A stretch of 64,000 bases of DNA from Rhizopus sp. PT2906 (taxonomy: Eukaryota > Mucoromycota > Mucoromycetes > Mucorales > Rhizopodaceae): assembly GCA_025529335.1 (NCBI GenBank), contig JAMYHX010000144.1, forward strand, positions 20,798 to 84,797, in the 5' to 3' direction. Within the stretch, counting starts at the first letter, position 1. Every line of letters starts with the position of its first letter. Shown here in pieces: positions 11,615 to 22,676 of the stretch. The position numbers and the translations under genes are program-made. The notes under the pieces are model-generated. The model searched no databases and was not told the origin of the DNA. It saw only the letters and a list, made by a program, of their open reading frames with translations.

Positions 11615-12445
11615 TTAATTTCTTGAACGTAGTCTCTTATTCTTGTTATTGCCTCCTTCTATAAGAGCATATATTTTTGTTAGCCAAGTACAAAAATTGC
11701 ATACGTCATTTTATACCTTCTATGTTTCTACTTGATTTTCTCTTGACACTCCTTTTAGGTTCTTGTTGATGATTTGCTAATAAAATAGGAAGTAATCGTC
11801 TACGAGCATTGATAAACCAGTTACTGATCTGATTTAGTGAAAGGTTGGTCCTTTGCACAAGTAGCTTCTTCTCTTCTTCTGTAGGATAAGGATGTCCTGA
11901 ATGTTCCTGTAACCATTCCTTTAGGATAGCTGTCACATCTTTGGGCAGGTTGCCTCTTCTTTTCTTCTTCTTCTTTAGTTCTATGGATGCTGATTTTTGA
12001 GTTTTTTGTTCCTGTTCCTCTTCGGATACAATAATGATTTCTTCTTCGGCCTCATCATCATCATCATCGTTATCATCATTGGATGATAAGGATGGTGAAG
12101 TCATAGGTGTATGTAATGGAGATGCATAACGTGTACTTAAGATGATGTGACTCCAGAACTGACCATTGCACTTGAGCATAGCGTTCACTTTTTGCTTCTT
12201 TAATTCGACCAGGTGATGATCACAACTGTAGTCGTCGTGAAACAAAATGACTGGGCTAAATATACGAAACTACCAGACACAATAGAGAAAGGAAAGAAGA
12301 ATAAAAGGAGTGATTAACGCAATGTATTTACATTCTGTCTATCACTTTTCTTTACATTTGAAGCGCTTCTATTACTAGTTACACTGTTACTTTTCATGGT
12401 GTTATTTTTGTTATTGCAAACAGTATCCAAAGGTGGATGAGGCAT
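11615..12445 (-). CDS. TALE-class homeodomain transcription factor
   Basis: Exons 12445-12332, 12269-11717 and a short last exon 11658-11615 give 236 residues. If the last intron (58 nt, GCTAAC branch site, TTATAG acceptor) is retained, translation stops at 11706 instead. The homeodomain lies in the C-terminal half: LPKDVTAILKEWLQEH, then HPYPTEEEK, which carries the three-residue loop insertion of TALE proteins, then LSLNQISNWFINARRR for recognition helix 3. An acidic run (DDNDDDDDEAEEE) and a basic patch (KKKKKRR) precede it. TALE proteins in fungi include mating-type and developmental regulators; this copy has no mating-type gene beside it, so its role is open. The spliced tail adds a second basic patch (KNKRLRSRN). 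Confidence 0.85.
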
Positions 12446-13180
12446 GACGACAAAGAAAGAATAGAAAGAAAACAAAAGAAAAGAAAAAAGAGAGAAAAAA
12501 GAGGTTTATATTTATAAAAGGGATATGCAGCTGAATGACAGACAAAATCATGATGATCGGCACACACACAAATAATACGCATACACACATGAATACACAG
12601 GCACACAACAAACTTAGTTTAGCTGATTTTTTAATTTTGATCATAACCTACACATTCATCAACATTATTATTTATAGCAGAAAAAGCTGGCTCTTTAAGG
12701 AGATACACTTTTTTGGGTCAGAAACTGATCTATCAATCCAACTTGACAGGATAAAAAAAAACACGCAAATAAAAGAAAAGGAAAAAAGGGGGATGGTAGT
12801 GATAGTCGCTGTCAAATTAACATACCTTACCTTCTGTTGATATGTACTTATATCTTGTGAATGCATATATTGCACCATGAAACATAGTCTTTGTTATTTT
12901 GACTAATGTCAATTTTTACCAAGGAGCTTCACAATATAGGAGAGAAGGGAGGAAAAGAAGAAAAAATATAAAAAGGAGGATTAGTGAGAGAGAGAGAGAG
13001 GGAGGGGGTAGGTGATTTCTAAAAGATAGACAAAAAGGAGCTTAACACTCAAAGGGGTGGACTGCTACTTTATGCAATCAAGGGCACATGACTACGGTAT
13101 GATGTATTTCCTAATCTTTTCCTTTTTTCCCTCTTCTACTTTTTTTCCCTTTTTCTTTATTAATATATAAACAGTCCTTT
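12446..13180. other. Divergent promoter region
   Basis: Upstream of the homeobox gene (minus) and the orphan gene at 13.2 kb (plus). It contains a CA-rich stretch at about 12560-12606, GA-rich tracts at about 12985-13005, and a TATA-like TAATATATAA at 13161-13170. No supported ORF. Confidence 0.5.
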
Positions 13181-13906
13181 ATGCAATTCACAAGGTCGTC
13201 ACTCTCTTTTTCATTCTCTTCTTTTATTCAAAAGAGAGTTCATAGACCATTTTATCATCAACTCGTTTCATTTTCCAAACAATGGATCCTGAACAAACGA
13301 CTCCAGTTCCGATACCCAGATATGACTATTTATACCTCACGAGGGTCCATGATGATACTCTTAAATAGCCTAATTCAACCATGCATGTTCACAGTCATCT
13401 CCAATAATGTTGGTATCACCCATGGCTTAATTAAGCTTGGAAACGGAGCCAATCGTATCATGACGACGGGTAACAATGGAGGATCAAGCGAATACAGCGA
13501 GGCACTATCTATCGAACTATTCAATCGACTAGTCGGACTTAATCTAGTAAAGACAGAAACAGAAATGAAAGTAGCAGAAGGACCTTTGTTGGATTATGCA
13601 GCCATGTATAATAATGCATTGACCGTTGGTGTCTCTGTCACACGCGCCGTCGCTTTCAATCGCCCATATACCAAATATGATGCGGATAAATTACTAAAAA
13701 GGAAATTGAACGCCATGGTTAAGGCAAACCAAGGAATTCAAATTGATAAATACATACTTCATATCTGGACTCAATCCGGTAAAACTGCATCCATAGTGAA
13801 AAGGATTACTAGAAAATATGCCAAGGACTATAAGGATGTTATCGTGTTGATATCTATTGTCAATACAGACTCAATCTTTTTCAATAAGTACCCTTTAAGG
13901 AGTTGA
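13181..13906 (+). CDS. Orphan conserved-type protein, possible frameshift near start
   Basis: The intact frame is 241 codons. From about residue 70 it reads like a folded protein: TVISNNVGITHGLIKLGNGA, then GGSSEYSEALSIELFNRLVG, then LDYAAMYNNALTVGVSVTRA, then KYILHIWTQSGKTASIVKR. An acidic helix, an Asp, and a strand ending VSVTRA resemble the layout of PD-(D/E)XK nuclease-like folds, but this is inference. The first 65 residues look unnatural (Phe/Ser-rich), and the ATG at 13181 lies about 11 nt after a TATA-like box. A different frame from an ATG at 13282 gives the more protein-like PRYDYLYLTRVHDDTLK before a stop at 13366. The true start may therefore be 13282 with a one-base shift near 13363, or the copy is damaged. 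Confidence 0.5.
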   Translation: MQFTRSSLSFSFSSFIQKRVHRPFYHQLVSFSKQWILNKRLQFRYPDMTIYTSRGSMMILLNSLIQPCMFTVISNNVGITHGLIKLGNGANRIMTTGNNGGSSEYSEALSIELFNRLVGLNLVKTETEMKVAEGPLLDYAAMYNNALTVGVSVTRAVAFNRPYTKYDADKLLKRKLNAMVKANQGIQIDKYILHIWTQSGKTASIVKRITRKYAKDYKDVIVLISIVNTDSIFFNKYPLRS

Positions 13907-14054
13907 AAAAAAAAAAGAAAAATTAAAACTCCCGAAGCTGTTGTTTTTCTGCCAAAAATATATTTATTTAGCTATATACAGCATGCATCCCCCTTTTCTC
14001 TTTTTTTTCTTTTTTCTAATTTTTCAATTTCCTTAATTTTTTTTTTCCATCACC

Positions 14055-14919
14055 ATGCCAACAAGAGAAGCACGTAAATTGATTGCAGTGGACTTGGATC
14101 AAACACTATGCCATACATTGGACAGCCTAGTTGAATGGCACAATGATACCTATTGTACTAATTTTAGTGTCACAGATTTTCATACACTTGATTATTGGAA
14201 AGTATGGGGCGGAACTAGAGAGGAAACCTATAGAAAAATAAGGGAATTTTATGATTCCAGCTATTTTGATCGTATCAAACCAGTCAAGGATTTTGCCTTG
14301 GAAGCATTAAAGATGCTCAAAAAGAGGCATTTTCAATTGGTCATTATTACTTCAAGGCAACAATTTATCGCTGAAAAAACAAAAAAATTCATTGACCGAC
14401 ACTACCCAGGTAAATATGCTTTCATGTGTAATTTTGTATATATTAACTGTTTATGAAGGCATCTTTGAAAGTATCTATTTTTGTAACCTTTACTTGACTG
14501 AAAGAGAAAAACTTGAATATATTTCTAAACCTAAATCACTCATCTGTCAAGAAATTGGCGTTGATGTCCTGATTGATGATTCTCTTGAACATGCCCTGGA
14601 CTGTACCCGTCTCAATATGAACATCTTACTCTATGATCGACAGGGGAAATACACTTGGAACCATCATGATTTGCCACCTCGCATCAACCGAGTATTCAAT
14701 TGGAAGCAGGTCATGGCTCAGTTCCCAAAACCTTCAAGCCCACTAAAACACTGCATCTACTCATTTGATGACTACAATATTTACTTCAATCAACAGTACC
14801 GTCACACTTACTTCCAATATGAAACCATTGAAGTAGAAGAAGAATCTGATGATGAACCTCATGGAGATGAAAACGAATTAAGCTATCACTTTATAAGAGA
14901 TAACAGTGTTTATGTCTAA
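14055..14919 (+). CDS. HAD-superfamily 5'-nucleotidase-like protein
   Basis: Exon 1 is 14055-14409 and exon 2 is 14459-14919 (49-nt intron); product 271 residues. HAD motif I is VDLDQTLC with the nucleophile Asp and the acid Asp two residues on; motif II is the Ser or Thr in VIITSR; motif IV is VLIDDS. The spacing and the small cap between motifs I and II (EWHNDTY...YWKVWGG) resemble the NT5C 5'(3')-deoxyribonucleotidase branch, which dephosphorylates deoxynucleoside monophosphates. The C-terminal 60 residues beyond the HAD core are acidic (VEEESDDEPHGDENE) and lineage-specific. Substrate is not determinable from sequence. Confidence 0.82.
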
Positions 14920-16556
14920 GTCCTTTTTTATCCTTTATGAAAAAAAAAAGTCCATATGTAAATAAACTGTATACCTTCGTATTATGCGCATCATGCATTT
15001 TTTATGCTTTATGCTTCAAGTAGTGATCTCATCTATCGTATTCGTGTTAAATCGCCATACAACGTACCTTTCCGTTTTACTTTTTTTTTATTCTCCTCGC
15101 CTCCTGCTTTTCCAAATCATCCTTCCCGCCCCCTACTCTTTCAACTTTCTCTGTTTACGATTGTTTTCATTATCGACACATTTACCAACAAAATTAGAGA
15201 ATGTTATCATGGTATCAGGTGGTAAAAAGTTTGTTTTTGATACATGCTATTTACTGCATATCCAGCAATAGGATATTATTATCTATCTTTTTTTAGAAAC
15301 TGTAATAGTTGGAGCTACCAAAAACTCTAAAAAAGACTATATACCATGTGTACCCATTCTAGATCCTGAAACATATTTTTAGATATGTAGCATATTGAGA
15401 AATCCCATCTCTCTATTTCTTACACAAAAATATTCATCTGTAACAGTTGTATGAATGTGTTTTTCAAAACAAATCAGAACTACAAGAAACTCTCTTAAAA
15501 AAAAGCGACCATTTATTGGTTCAGAGACTTTCTGCAGTGTTCTAAGGCAGAGTTTGTTATTACATATCCATAAACAGCATAGTCCTTCAACGTCATCTTC
15601 AATTAATCGTCTTAGAAACAGAATCAAACGTCGATTGCTATTAAAGATGAAAACTAAGAAAAATCTTACTTTAGAAAGACATAAAGAGAGAAATCCTATT
15701 TGACTATTCAATACTACATTTTCAGCTAACCCTAACGGGGAACAAAGTCCTCTTCCAGTGTCTATATTTATGCTTTAGGCCGTGTGACAGATACGATTGC
15801 TCCAGGGAATCAGCTGCCCCGAGCGCATGACTTGTTTCGTCTCTTTTTTGTTTTCCTTTTTTTTTAACGTTTCATTCGGAAAAAAAGGGAGAAAGGTGTC
15901 CCTATCAAGATTGATGCCGCCTTTTATGCAGCCCAAATAAATTGATTTTCAGGGACGCATAACAAGATGCTCTTCTAGCAAACTCTGCTTTATGAACTAT
16001 CGCACATGTCTCTTGGTCATTCTTCTTTGCAAAGTACCATGTCTTTTAAAGGTTTCAGAGTAAATAAAGAAACCATTGAAATTGGGGTTTCACTTTTCGT
16101 ACAAAACACACATAGACACAGTAAAGATGATGAAAGGCATAATTTAACTCATGCAGCTTTTTATTGGACAATATAGATGAAAACCATGTTTATAAGAACC
16201 ATCCATCCGTTACATATCAAACAGGATTCGTTATACCTCCACAAGAAATATAATGAATAAAACTTTCTACTACAACCATTCTCTATAGCAACGAAAATGT
16301 AGGGCTCTTTATTGTCATAGATACCATGACAGGATAAAATAGTCACGAGCAAATCATAAAGTCCACTGATTCAAACAGCGGAGATTAAACAAGTTATTAT
16401 AGCCCTTCAAGTGTTTTTTTTTTTCTTCTCTTCTTTTTTGTTCTTCCTTCGCTCCAATTCCCAATTTCCCCCTTTTTTTGTATTTCCTAAAAAAGGAGAT
16501 TTGTCACGTTTTATATCTTTTTATAAGAGATAGTAAAAGAAGGGAATCTTACAACC
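14920..16556. other. Long intergenic region before the kinase gene
   Basis: No gene supported. Two overlapping ORFs on opposite strands at 15379-15711 have random-looking composition. A CT-rich tract at about 16410-16475 probably belongs to the kinase promoter or leader. Confidence 0.5.
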
Positions 16557-19437
16557 ATGACTTTTTCACATCAGGAAGAGCGAAACAGTTTTATGAGTTT
16601 TATTCCTTCAAGTGCCGACAGTAGCGAGCCAACTCCGTCTCGGCATCAACAAAGAGCTTATTCTGTCACTGCAATGCCAAGTGAGCTACAAAAGATGCGA
16701 CAGCAAGAAGAAGAGCACCAAGAGAAAAAGCGGAATCAACCATGGTGGCAATACTATTACCAGCTATATCATTATCAATTACCTCCTGGGAGAAAGCCAA
16801 CTGTGTTTGGTCCATATTTATTATTACAAACTTTGGGAGAAGGAGAGTTTGGCAAAGTCAAGTTTGGTATTGAAATCAAGTCAGGCCAGGAGGTAGCTTT
16901 TTGGAATCTATTTCTTTCCCCCCTTGTTATGTATATTCATACTATTGTAGGTAGCTATCAAATTGATCAGAAAGGAAAGTATAGATTCATCATCACGTAT
17001 GACTAAAGTGGAGAGAGAAATATCTGTGTTACGGGTAAAATATTACAATATATTGTACTTACACAAATATTGATGCAATCGACAGAGACTTCATCATCCA
17101 AATATTGTAGAATTGTATGATGTAATTGAAACGGAAAAATATATTGGTATCATCTTACAGTGTGCTACGGGTGGTGAGCTATTTGATTATATCCTCGCTC
17201 ATCGCTATCTCAAGGAAAAAGATGCCAGTCGATTGTTTGCACAGCTGATGAGTGGTGTACACTATATGCATCAAAAACGCATTGTACACAGAGATTTGAA
17301 GCTAGTAAGGATCTCTTTTTAGATAGTAGTGTTGATACTGACACATGGGATAGGAAAATCTTTTGTTAGATAGAAATAGAAATGTATTAATTACTGACTT
17401 TGGATTTGCTAACCAGTTTTCTTCACCCATGGACGATCTAATGTCAACATCCTGTGGTTCTCCATGCTATGCTGCGCCTGAGCTTGTCATGAATCAAGGC
17501 GTTTACGTTGGTCCCGCAGTCGACATTTGGTCATGTGGTGTCATTCTTTTCGCTATGCTCTGCGGTTATCTACCTTACGACGACGATCCAGCAAATCCAG
17601 ACAGCTACAACATCAATCTGCTGTATAAGTATATCCTGAGCACACCACTTATATTCCCAGACTATATATCCAAAGAAGCCTGTGATCTACTCAGTCTCAT
17701 GCTCGTTCCAGATCCCGAAAAGAGATGTACTATGGAAACAATTATGGCTCATCCTTGGCTCAGTGCACATAGACACCTATTTGTAAATATTAATGAAGAC
17801 GAAGAACAAGAACAAGAACAGATGAAGAGTGTGCTGACAAAGAGAGGCTCATCGTCACTTGCTATTGTGCCCGAAAAGGAAGACACCACCGAGCAAGATC
17901 AAGTGATACCAGCAAGCACATCAACCCTTGATATCACTCAGCCAGAAAATGAACAAAAACAAGAGCAACCACCACCATCACACCAGCAAGAGCAACCACC
18001 ACAACAAGACGTCGTCATGGAGGATGTTTCATCTACAGTTGCATCATCCACCACAACAACCACGGAACCCAAAAAAGAAGAATTAACTACACCAGAAAAA
18101 GAAAACAAGCCAGCATCATCCGAAGAGCCCATACAACGGGCAGCAAAGAACAAAATACGTCCCAAATCAACTGTTTCTTCATCCACCGAAAAGGTTCTCC
18201 ATTTCCTTTCTGGTCACAGCACCACGCCTAAACCACGTAACACGAATGAAAAGCGTACAAGACACATGTCACTAGCAACGGCATCAGCAGCAACAGAAGA
18301 GAGTCATTCCTCGATTTTGCAAGCTAAATTCTTATCCAGCATACAGCGTCGTAACACAAATAATACTAGTCCAACCCCTAATTCGAGCGCAAGCACGCCT
18401 CACAAACGACACAATCGTGCGAGCAACATACCAACAGCGACGACACCTTCGACTGCACGACCTTCGTCCACGGGTACAAGACGAAAGACACTTAGTCTCT
18501 TGGTAAACTCAGTGACAGACAACATCGCTAACAGACGTCAGTCAACGACAACAACAACAACATCACATCGACCTGCGGACAACCAAGCTCACATGGTACC
18601 TTCCGTTTCTGAGCATACCATGTCCGATAAAGAAAAACACCGTAGTGCCGGAAAGAAGTTTATGGATTGGTTCAAGAAAAAACCATTAAGTAAGTGTGGA
18701 ACGATCATGCTAGGAATTTTGCCTTGCTGATGATTCCCATTGATATAGGTACTGTCAACAGATCAAATGGACAACCGAATGCATATGCATCGAATGATCC
18801 TAAACTTCGTACTCATCACGGTGCTGTCGATCAGGAAGCACTAACCTCTCGACCGCCCGCTCAAGTGTTTGTCGAAGTGAAGCAGACTTTGAAAACAATG
18901 GGACTCGAGTTTAAGCGAGACGGAAGCGAATACAAATTGAAATGTGTGCGACCCAAGAAGATGCCTCCTATTCATCATCCTCAACCACATAATCCTCATC
19001 TTCGCAACATCTTGCGCAGATCGAGCACAGCTAGTCAGAACCCTCCTCCAGAACCAAAGGAAAAGAAGAGTGTTATCTATGGTGAACCCTCCGTCGATCC
19101 AGGCGACGAGGTCAGATTCAGTATTGAGCTTTGTAGGATAAAGAATCTACCTGGTCTTTATATCGTAGACATGCGTCGAATGAGAGGCAATGTCTGGGCT
19201 TACAAATACTTATATCATACATTGATGGATTCCTTAAAGTTAAAACAAAAGAACGGGTACTTGAATCAGCATTCAGTTGCTGAATCCACTGTTGAAGAAG
19301 AAGACGAAGAAGAAGAACGGTTGCATGATACTACAAGTGACAACAACAATAATAATAATAGAATGAGCACAGCTAGTAGTGGTGGAAGCATTGGTGCTTT
19401 ACTTGATAACCATAAAGAAACCATGGTTGCTGTTTAG
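16557..19437 (+). CDS. Kin4-like Ser/Thr protein kinase with C-terminal KA1 domain
   Basis: Exons 16557-16892, 16951-17034, 17086-17304, 17354-18689 and 18749-19437 (introns 49-59 nt) encode 887 residues. The kinase domain begins near residue 84 and is complete: GEGEFGKV glycine loop, VAIK lysine, HRDLKLEN catalytic loop, DFGFAN, APEL, and WSCGVILFAMLCGYLPY. The stretch LLYKYILSTPLIFPDYIS ending in HPWL is typical of fungal Kin4 kinases, which in yeast hold the mitotic exit network in check when the spindle is misplaced. A long low-complexity Ser/Thr/Gln-rich linker follows. The last 100 residues hold a KA1-like fold (VRFSIELCRIKNLPGLYIVD, then WAYKYLY) that binds acidic membranes in Kin1/MARK kinases. 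Kin1/2 or Snf1-related kinases are the alternatives. Confidence 0.88.
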
Positions 19438-19881
19438 GCTCGGCAACGTCCCTTATACCATAATAAAATTTTGCTTGATTGCCCACTGCTGCGCGGCTGA
19501 TCAATTCTTTCTGTTTTAACCATGACAGTCTCTAACGCAATCTTTAATTAAAGTGACGGTGATATACACCTAAATTATGCATGCTTTAAAGTGAAACAAA
19601 CTTGCTTTGGGGGCATGATTTGGTTGGTAATATCGTATCATGTCATCATAAAAAAGAGTCATCATTGTGTATTAGACAAATCGTACGAGAAGACAAGAAC
19701 AAATTAAACAGGCTTTAGAAATTTCATGCAATAAACATTTTATCATTGTAAGAACATCGCTTTTTATAAAATAAAAAAAAAACTTTATTCAATGTGAATG
19801 ATAATGCATTGTATTAGTATAAAGAAGAGTTTTTTTGTTTGTTTGTCCGAGGGGAAGTATGAAGCTATATAATAAACTTAT
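19438..19881. other. Convergent intergenic region
   Basis: Shared 3' flank of the kinase gene and the Ish1/Msc1 gene. AT-rich with an A-run near 19770; no gene seen. Confidence 0.5.
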
Positions 19882-21315
19882 TTACAATTCTTCACGAACG
19901 GCATGTCTTCTCCAATATTCAATAAGCTCTTCAAGTGACTTTAATTGAGCATCAATATGAGCAGCTGTTTGTACTTTGGCTTGAATCAAGTACTGACGAA
20001 TGGTACGAATACCATTATAGATTGTATCTTTAGTCAAGTTCTTCTTATCCGCGAATGTCTTGGAAAGATAGTTTTGAATCCATTCGATATGGGCCTCGGT
20101 ATATCCAAGCTTTCTGTAACTATCAAGCTCCTTTTGGCGCCAGTAGTGACCAAACGAATTTTGTGCGTCATTGACACTCTCTGTCGCCTTGGCACGCAAG
20201 ATGGAGGCAGATTCGGCAGCAGCATCTGTAGCTGAAGTAGCAGCTTCAGAAGCAACAGAGACAGCACTACTAACTGAGGCACTAGCAGCTGCAGAGTTAG
20301 ATTTCAGAGGGTGCATGACCTTTTCATAGATGGTGTTGCCTGTGTCCTTGAGGTATTGACCGGCGCGGGCAAAGACATGCTGGGTTTGATCAGATGTTTC
20401 GCTAGCGTAATCCATAGCAAAGATTTTGTAAGCAGTGACTTCATCACGGAGTGATTCAATCACACTTTCAACTTGGTTCTGCTTTAGCTTGGCATTCTTT
20501 TCGAGGTCATTACTCAGCTTTTGCCACCACTTGGCGTCACCTAACTTGGACAGATCCGAAACAGAAGAGGAGGCAGATGAGATGGCACTCTTTAAAGTAT
20601 CAACAACGCCGGCAATTTGCTCCTTTGTCAATTCCTTGTTTTCCTGTAAGCGATTTGTGACGGTGGACTTGAGCCATGTATGATAAGAGTCATCGGGAAA
20701 GACATCCGAAGTAGAAGGAGCCCAGTTAAGGAGACGTTGATACCAGGTAGGACTATAAAAGCTGTCTTCAATATCCTTGGCCAGTTCCTTGAACTGAGAT
20801 TCAGTGATGATCTTTTGCTTGACAGCCTTGTGTTGCAATTTATCAAGAGAATGCTTGACCTTGTCACGAGTTAAGGCTCCACTGAGCTCCAATTGCTTCA
20901 AGCTGTGTTGAATATCATTGATTAAATCATTAGCATTCTCGGTTGATAACTTGTAGCTGCTCGTCAGCTTGATCTTGGCGGCATCCACCAATCTGTTGAC
21001 AACGTCAGACTGATTGTTGATAAAGATATTGGCGTTGGCCATAGCAGCGTCACGGTACTTTTTGACAGTAGTTAAGAGAGTATCATCATTTGCGTTTTTA
21101 TCATAGACGATTTGATATTTGTCAAGGTAAGCTTGGACTTGGTCTTTAGTCCAGCTGCTAAGGTCATCAACGGATCTTGTTTCTTTGGCTAATTATAATA
21201 AATACTCAACTCGATACACGTCAATGTGGCCCTTACCTTTAGCTTGTGTTTCAGTAGCAAGCAAGATGAGACATACAGCGTAAGCAAGAGAAAGAGATAA
21301 AAACTTAGCTTTCAT
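19882..21315 (-). CDS. Ish1/Msc1-type stress protein with signal peptide
   Basis: Exon 1 is 21315-21237 and exon 2 is 21188-19882 (48-nt intron); product 461 residues. The N-terminus is a signal peptide (hydrophobic LSLSLAYAVCLILLA, then ETQAKAK). The mature protein repeats a helix-extended-loop-helix unit: a Ser-Val-Asp-Asp-Leu-Ser-Ser-Trp start, later WLKSTVTNRLQ, WWQKLSNDL, and WYQRLLNW, each about 40-60 residues apart, which is the Ish1/Msc1 domain. In fission yeast Ish1 is a nuclear-envelope stress protein; in budding yeast Msc1 is implicated in meiotic recombination and ER or nuclear-envelope function. An Ala/Ser-rich segment sits between repeats. The charged C-terminal helix (EYWRRHAVREEL) shows no canonical HDEL retention signal. 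Confidence 0.8.
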
Positions 21316-22676
21316 TATAATAAGAGTATATATATTATCAAAAGGAAAAGAAAAAAAGAGAAAAGAATAAGAGTTATATATATCTTTTATCTTTCCAGAA
21401 ACACCTTGCCTCTTTTTCATGCAAAACGACGTTATGACTTCATACTGATGAGAGTTTGAAGAAATCGAGCAGTCATGTTTTCCTTTTTTGGAAATCAAGT
21501 GTATACTCCATGTCTTTGTGATCGTACACTTAAATTGAATAGATGTCACCTTAATTTAGTGGATGATCCCAGTTTCCTGAAAAGAAAAAAAAAAAAGAAA
21601 ACGAACAATAATCAATTGTGTTCAATCGAACTAAAAAAGCGCAAGTATCAGTTTTAATCAAGATCAAGGTACATCACTTTCTTTTTAATGATGATGTAGT
21701 TACTTTATCAAACGTCATAAGTAAACACAAAAAATAGAGAACAAGAATTGGCTGCTAATTACCATTATGATAAACTAGTTAAAACAAAAAAGGATAGCAG
21801 GTCGATCAATACTTGAGGTTGATCAAACAACAATAGAAACCATCTTTGCATATACTTCCCCCCTTTTTTTGATTTGTAAATGAAAAAGTAGAATTTATGA
21901 ATGACTCATTACAAAACGCCAAAAATAAACTATTAAATCTTGCCATGAGTGGCAAATAACAACAGTGGTATAATTGATGTATATTACATTGAAAATATAT
22001 GAGCGTAAAAAAGGGGGAGTGTCAAGTTTATCGAAAAGGGTAAATGGGGAACAAAAATAACATCAATCGTTACTTCAAAAGTGAATAAAAATCGCACCAC
22101 AAATATTAAAAAAGTAGAAAACCCATTCATATCTCATAAATGCTCATTATAATAAAGGGATTTGTGATCTGCTCAAGCATCCACTTTCTTTGAATGCATC
22201 TTACATTAACATATGGTAAGCATATGTAAAGTAAACTATAAGCAACTGTCATTCTTTTATTTAAGGCTGTAAAATATCATCTGATTTCATTTTCCGCCCC
22301 CAAAGTTTGCCCTCTCTCTGGCTTATCAATGTAAGAAATAGCAAAACAAAAAAAAAAAGATAAAGAAGGATGAGAGGTAGGCTAGAGGTGTAGAATAAGA
22401 GCATGTGAGTGTATTATGAGCCAATTACTTTGATAAAAATTCATAAAGTTCCATTCATTCTAATACTATAGATTTTTTTCACAAGCACCTGCCAAGCTTC
22501 AGATTAGAAACATTTATGGAGCAGGCCCCAGTAATAGGTTATTCCCCCTTTCCCCAGAGTGTAGCTCAACAATTGAATTATGCCTTATCGATAAAGAATC
22601 GATTCCTTTTTTTTGGATCTGACCATATATATAAAGGCAACACTCCATTCATGACATCTTTCTTTCATTATCAACC
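21316..22676. other. Divergent promoter region of the Ish1/Msc1 and OLE1 genes
   Basis: Contains a TATA-like ATATATATAAAGG at about 22625-22636, some 40 bp before the OLE1 start, and homopolymer A runs near 21585 and 22348. No ORF or RNA gene supported. Confidence 0.6.

Noticed and set aside
15379..15711. Two overlapping ORFs on opposite strands
   Set aside because: Random-looking composition, no splice extension, no domain.
15721..15740. AACCCTAACGGG as a telomere-like repeat
   Set aside because: A single imperfect unit with no tandem array.
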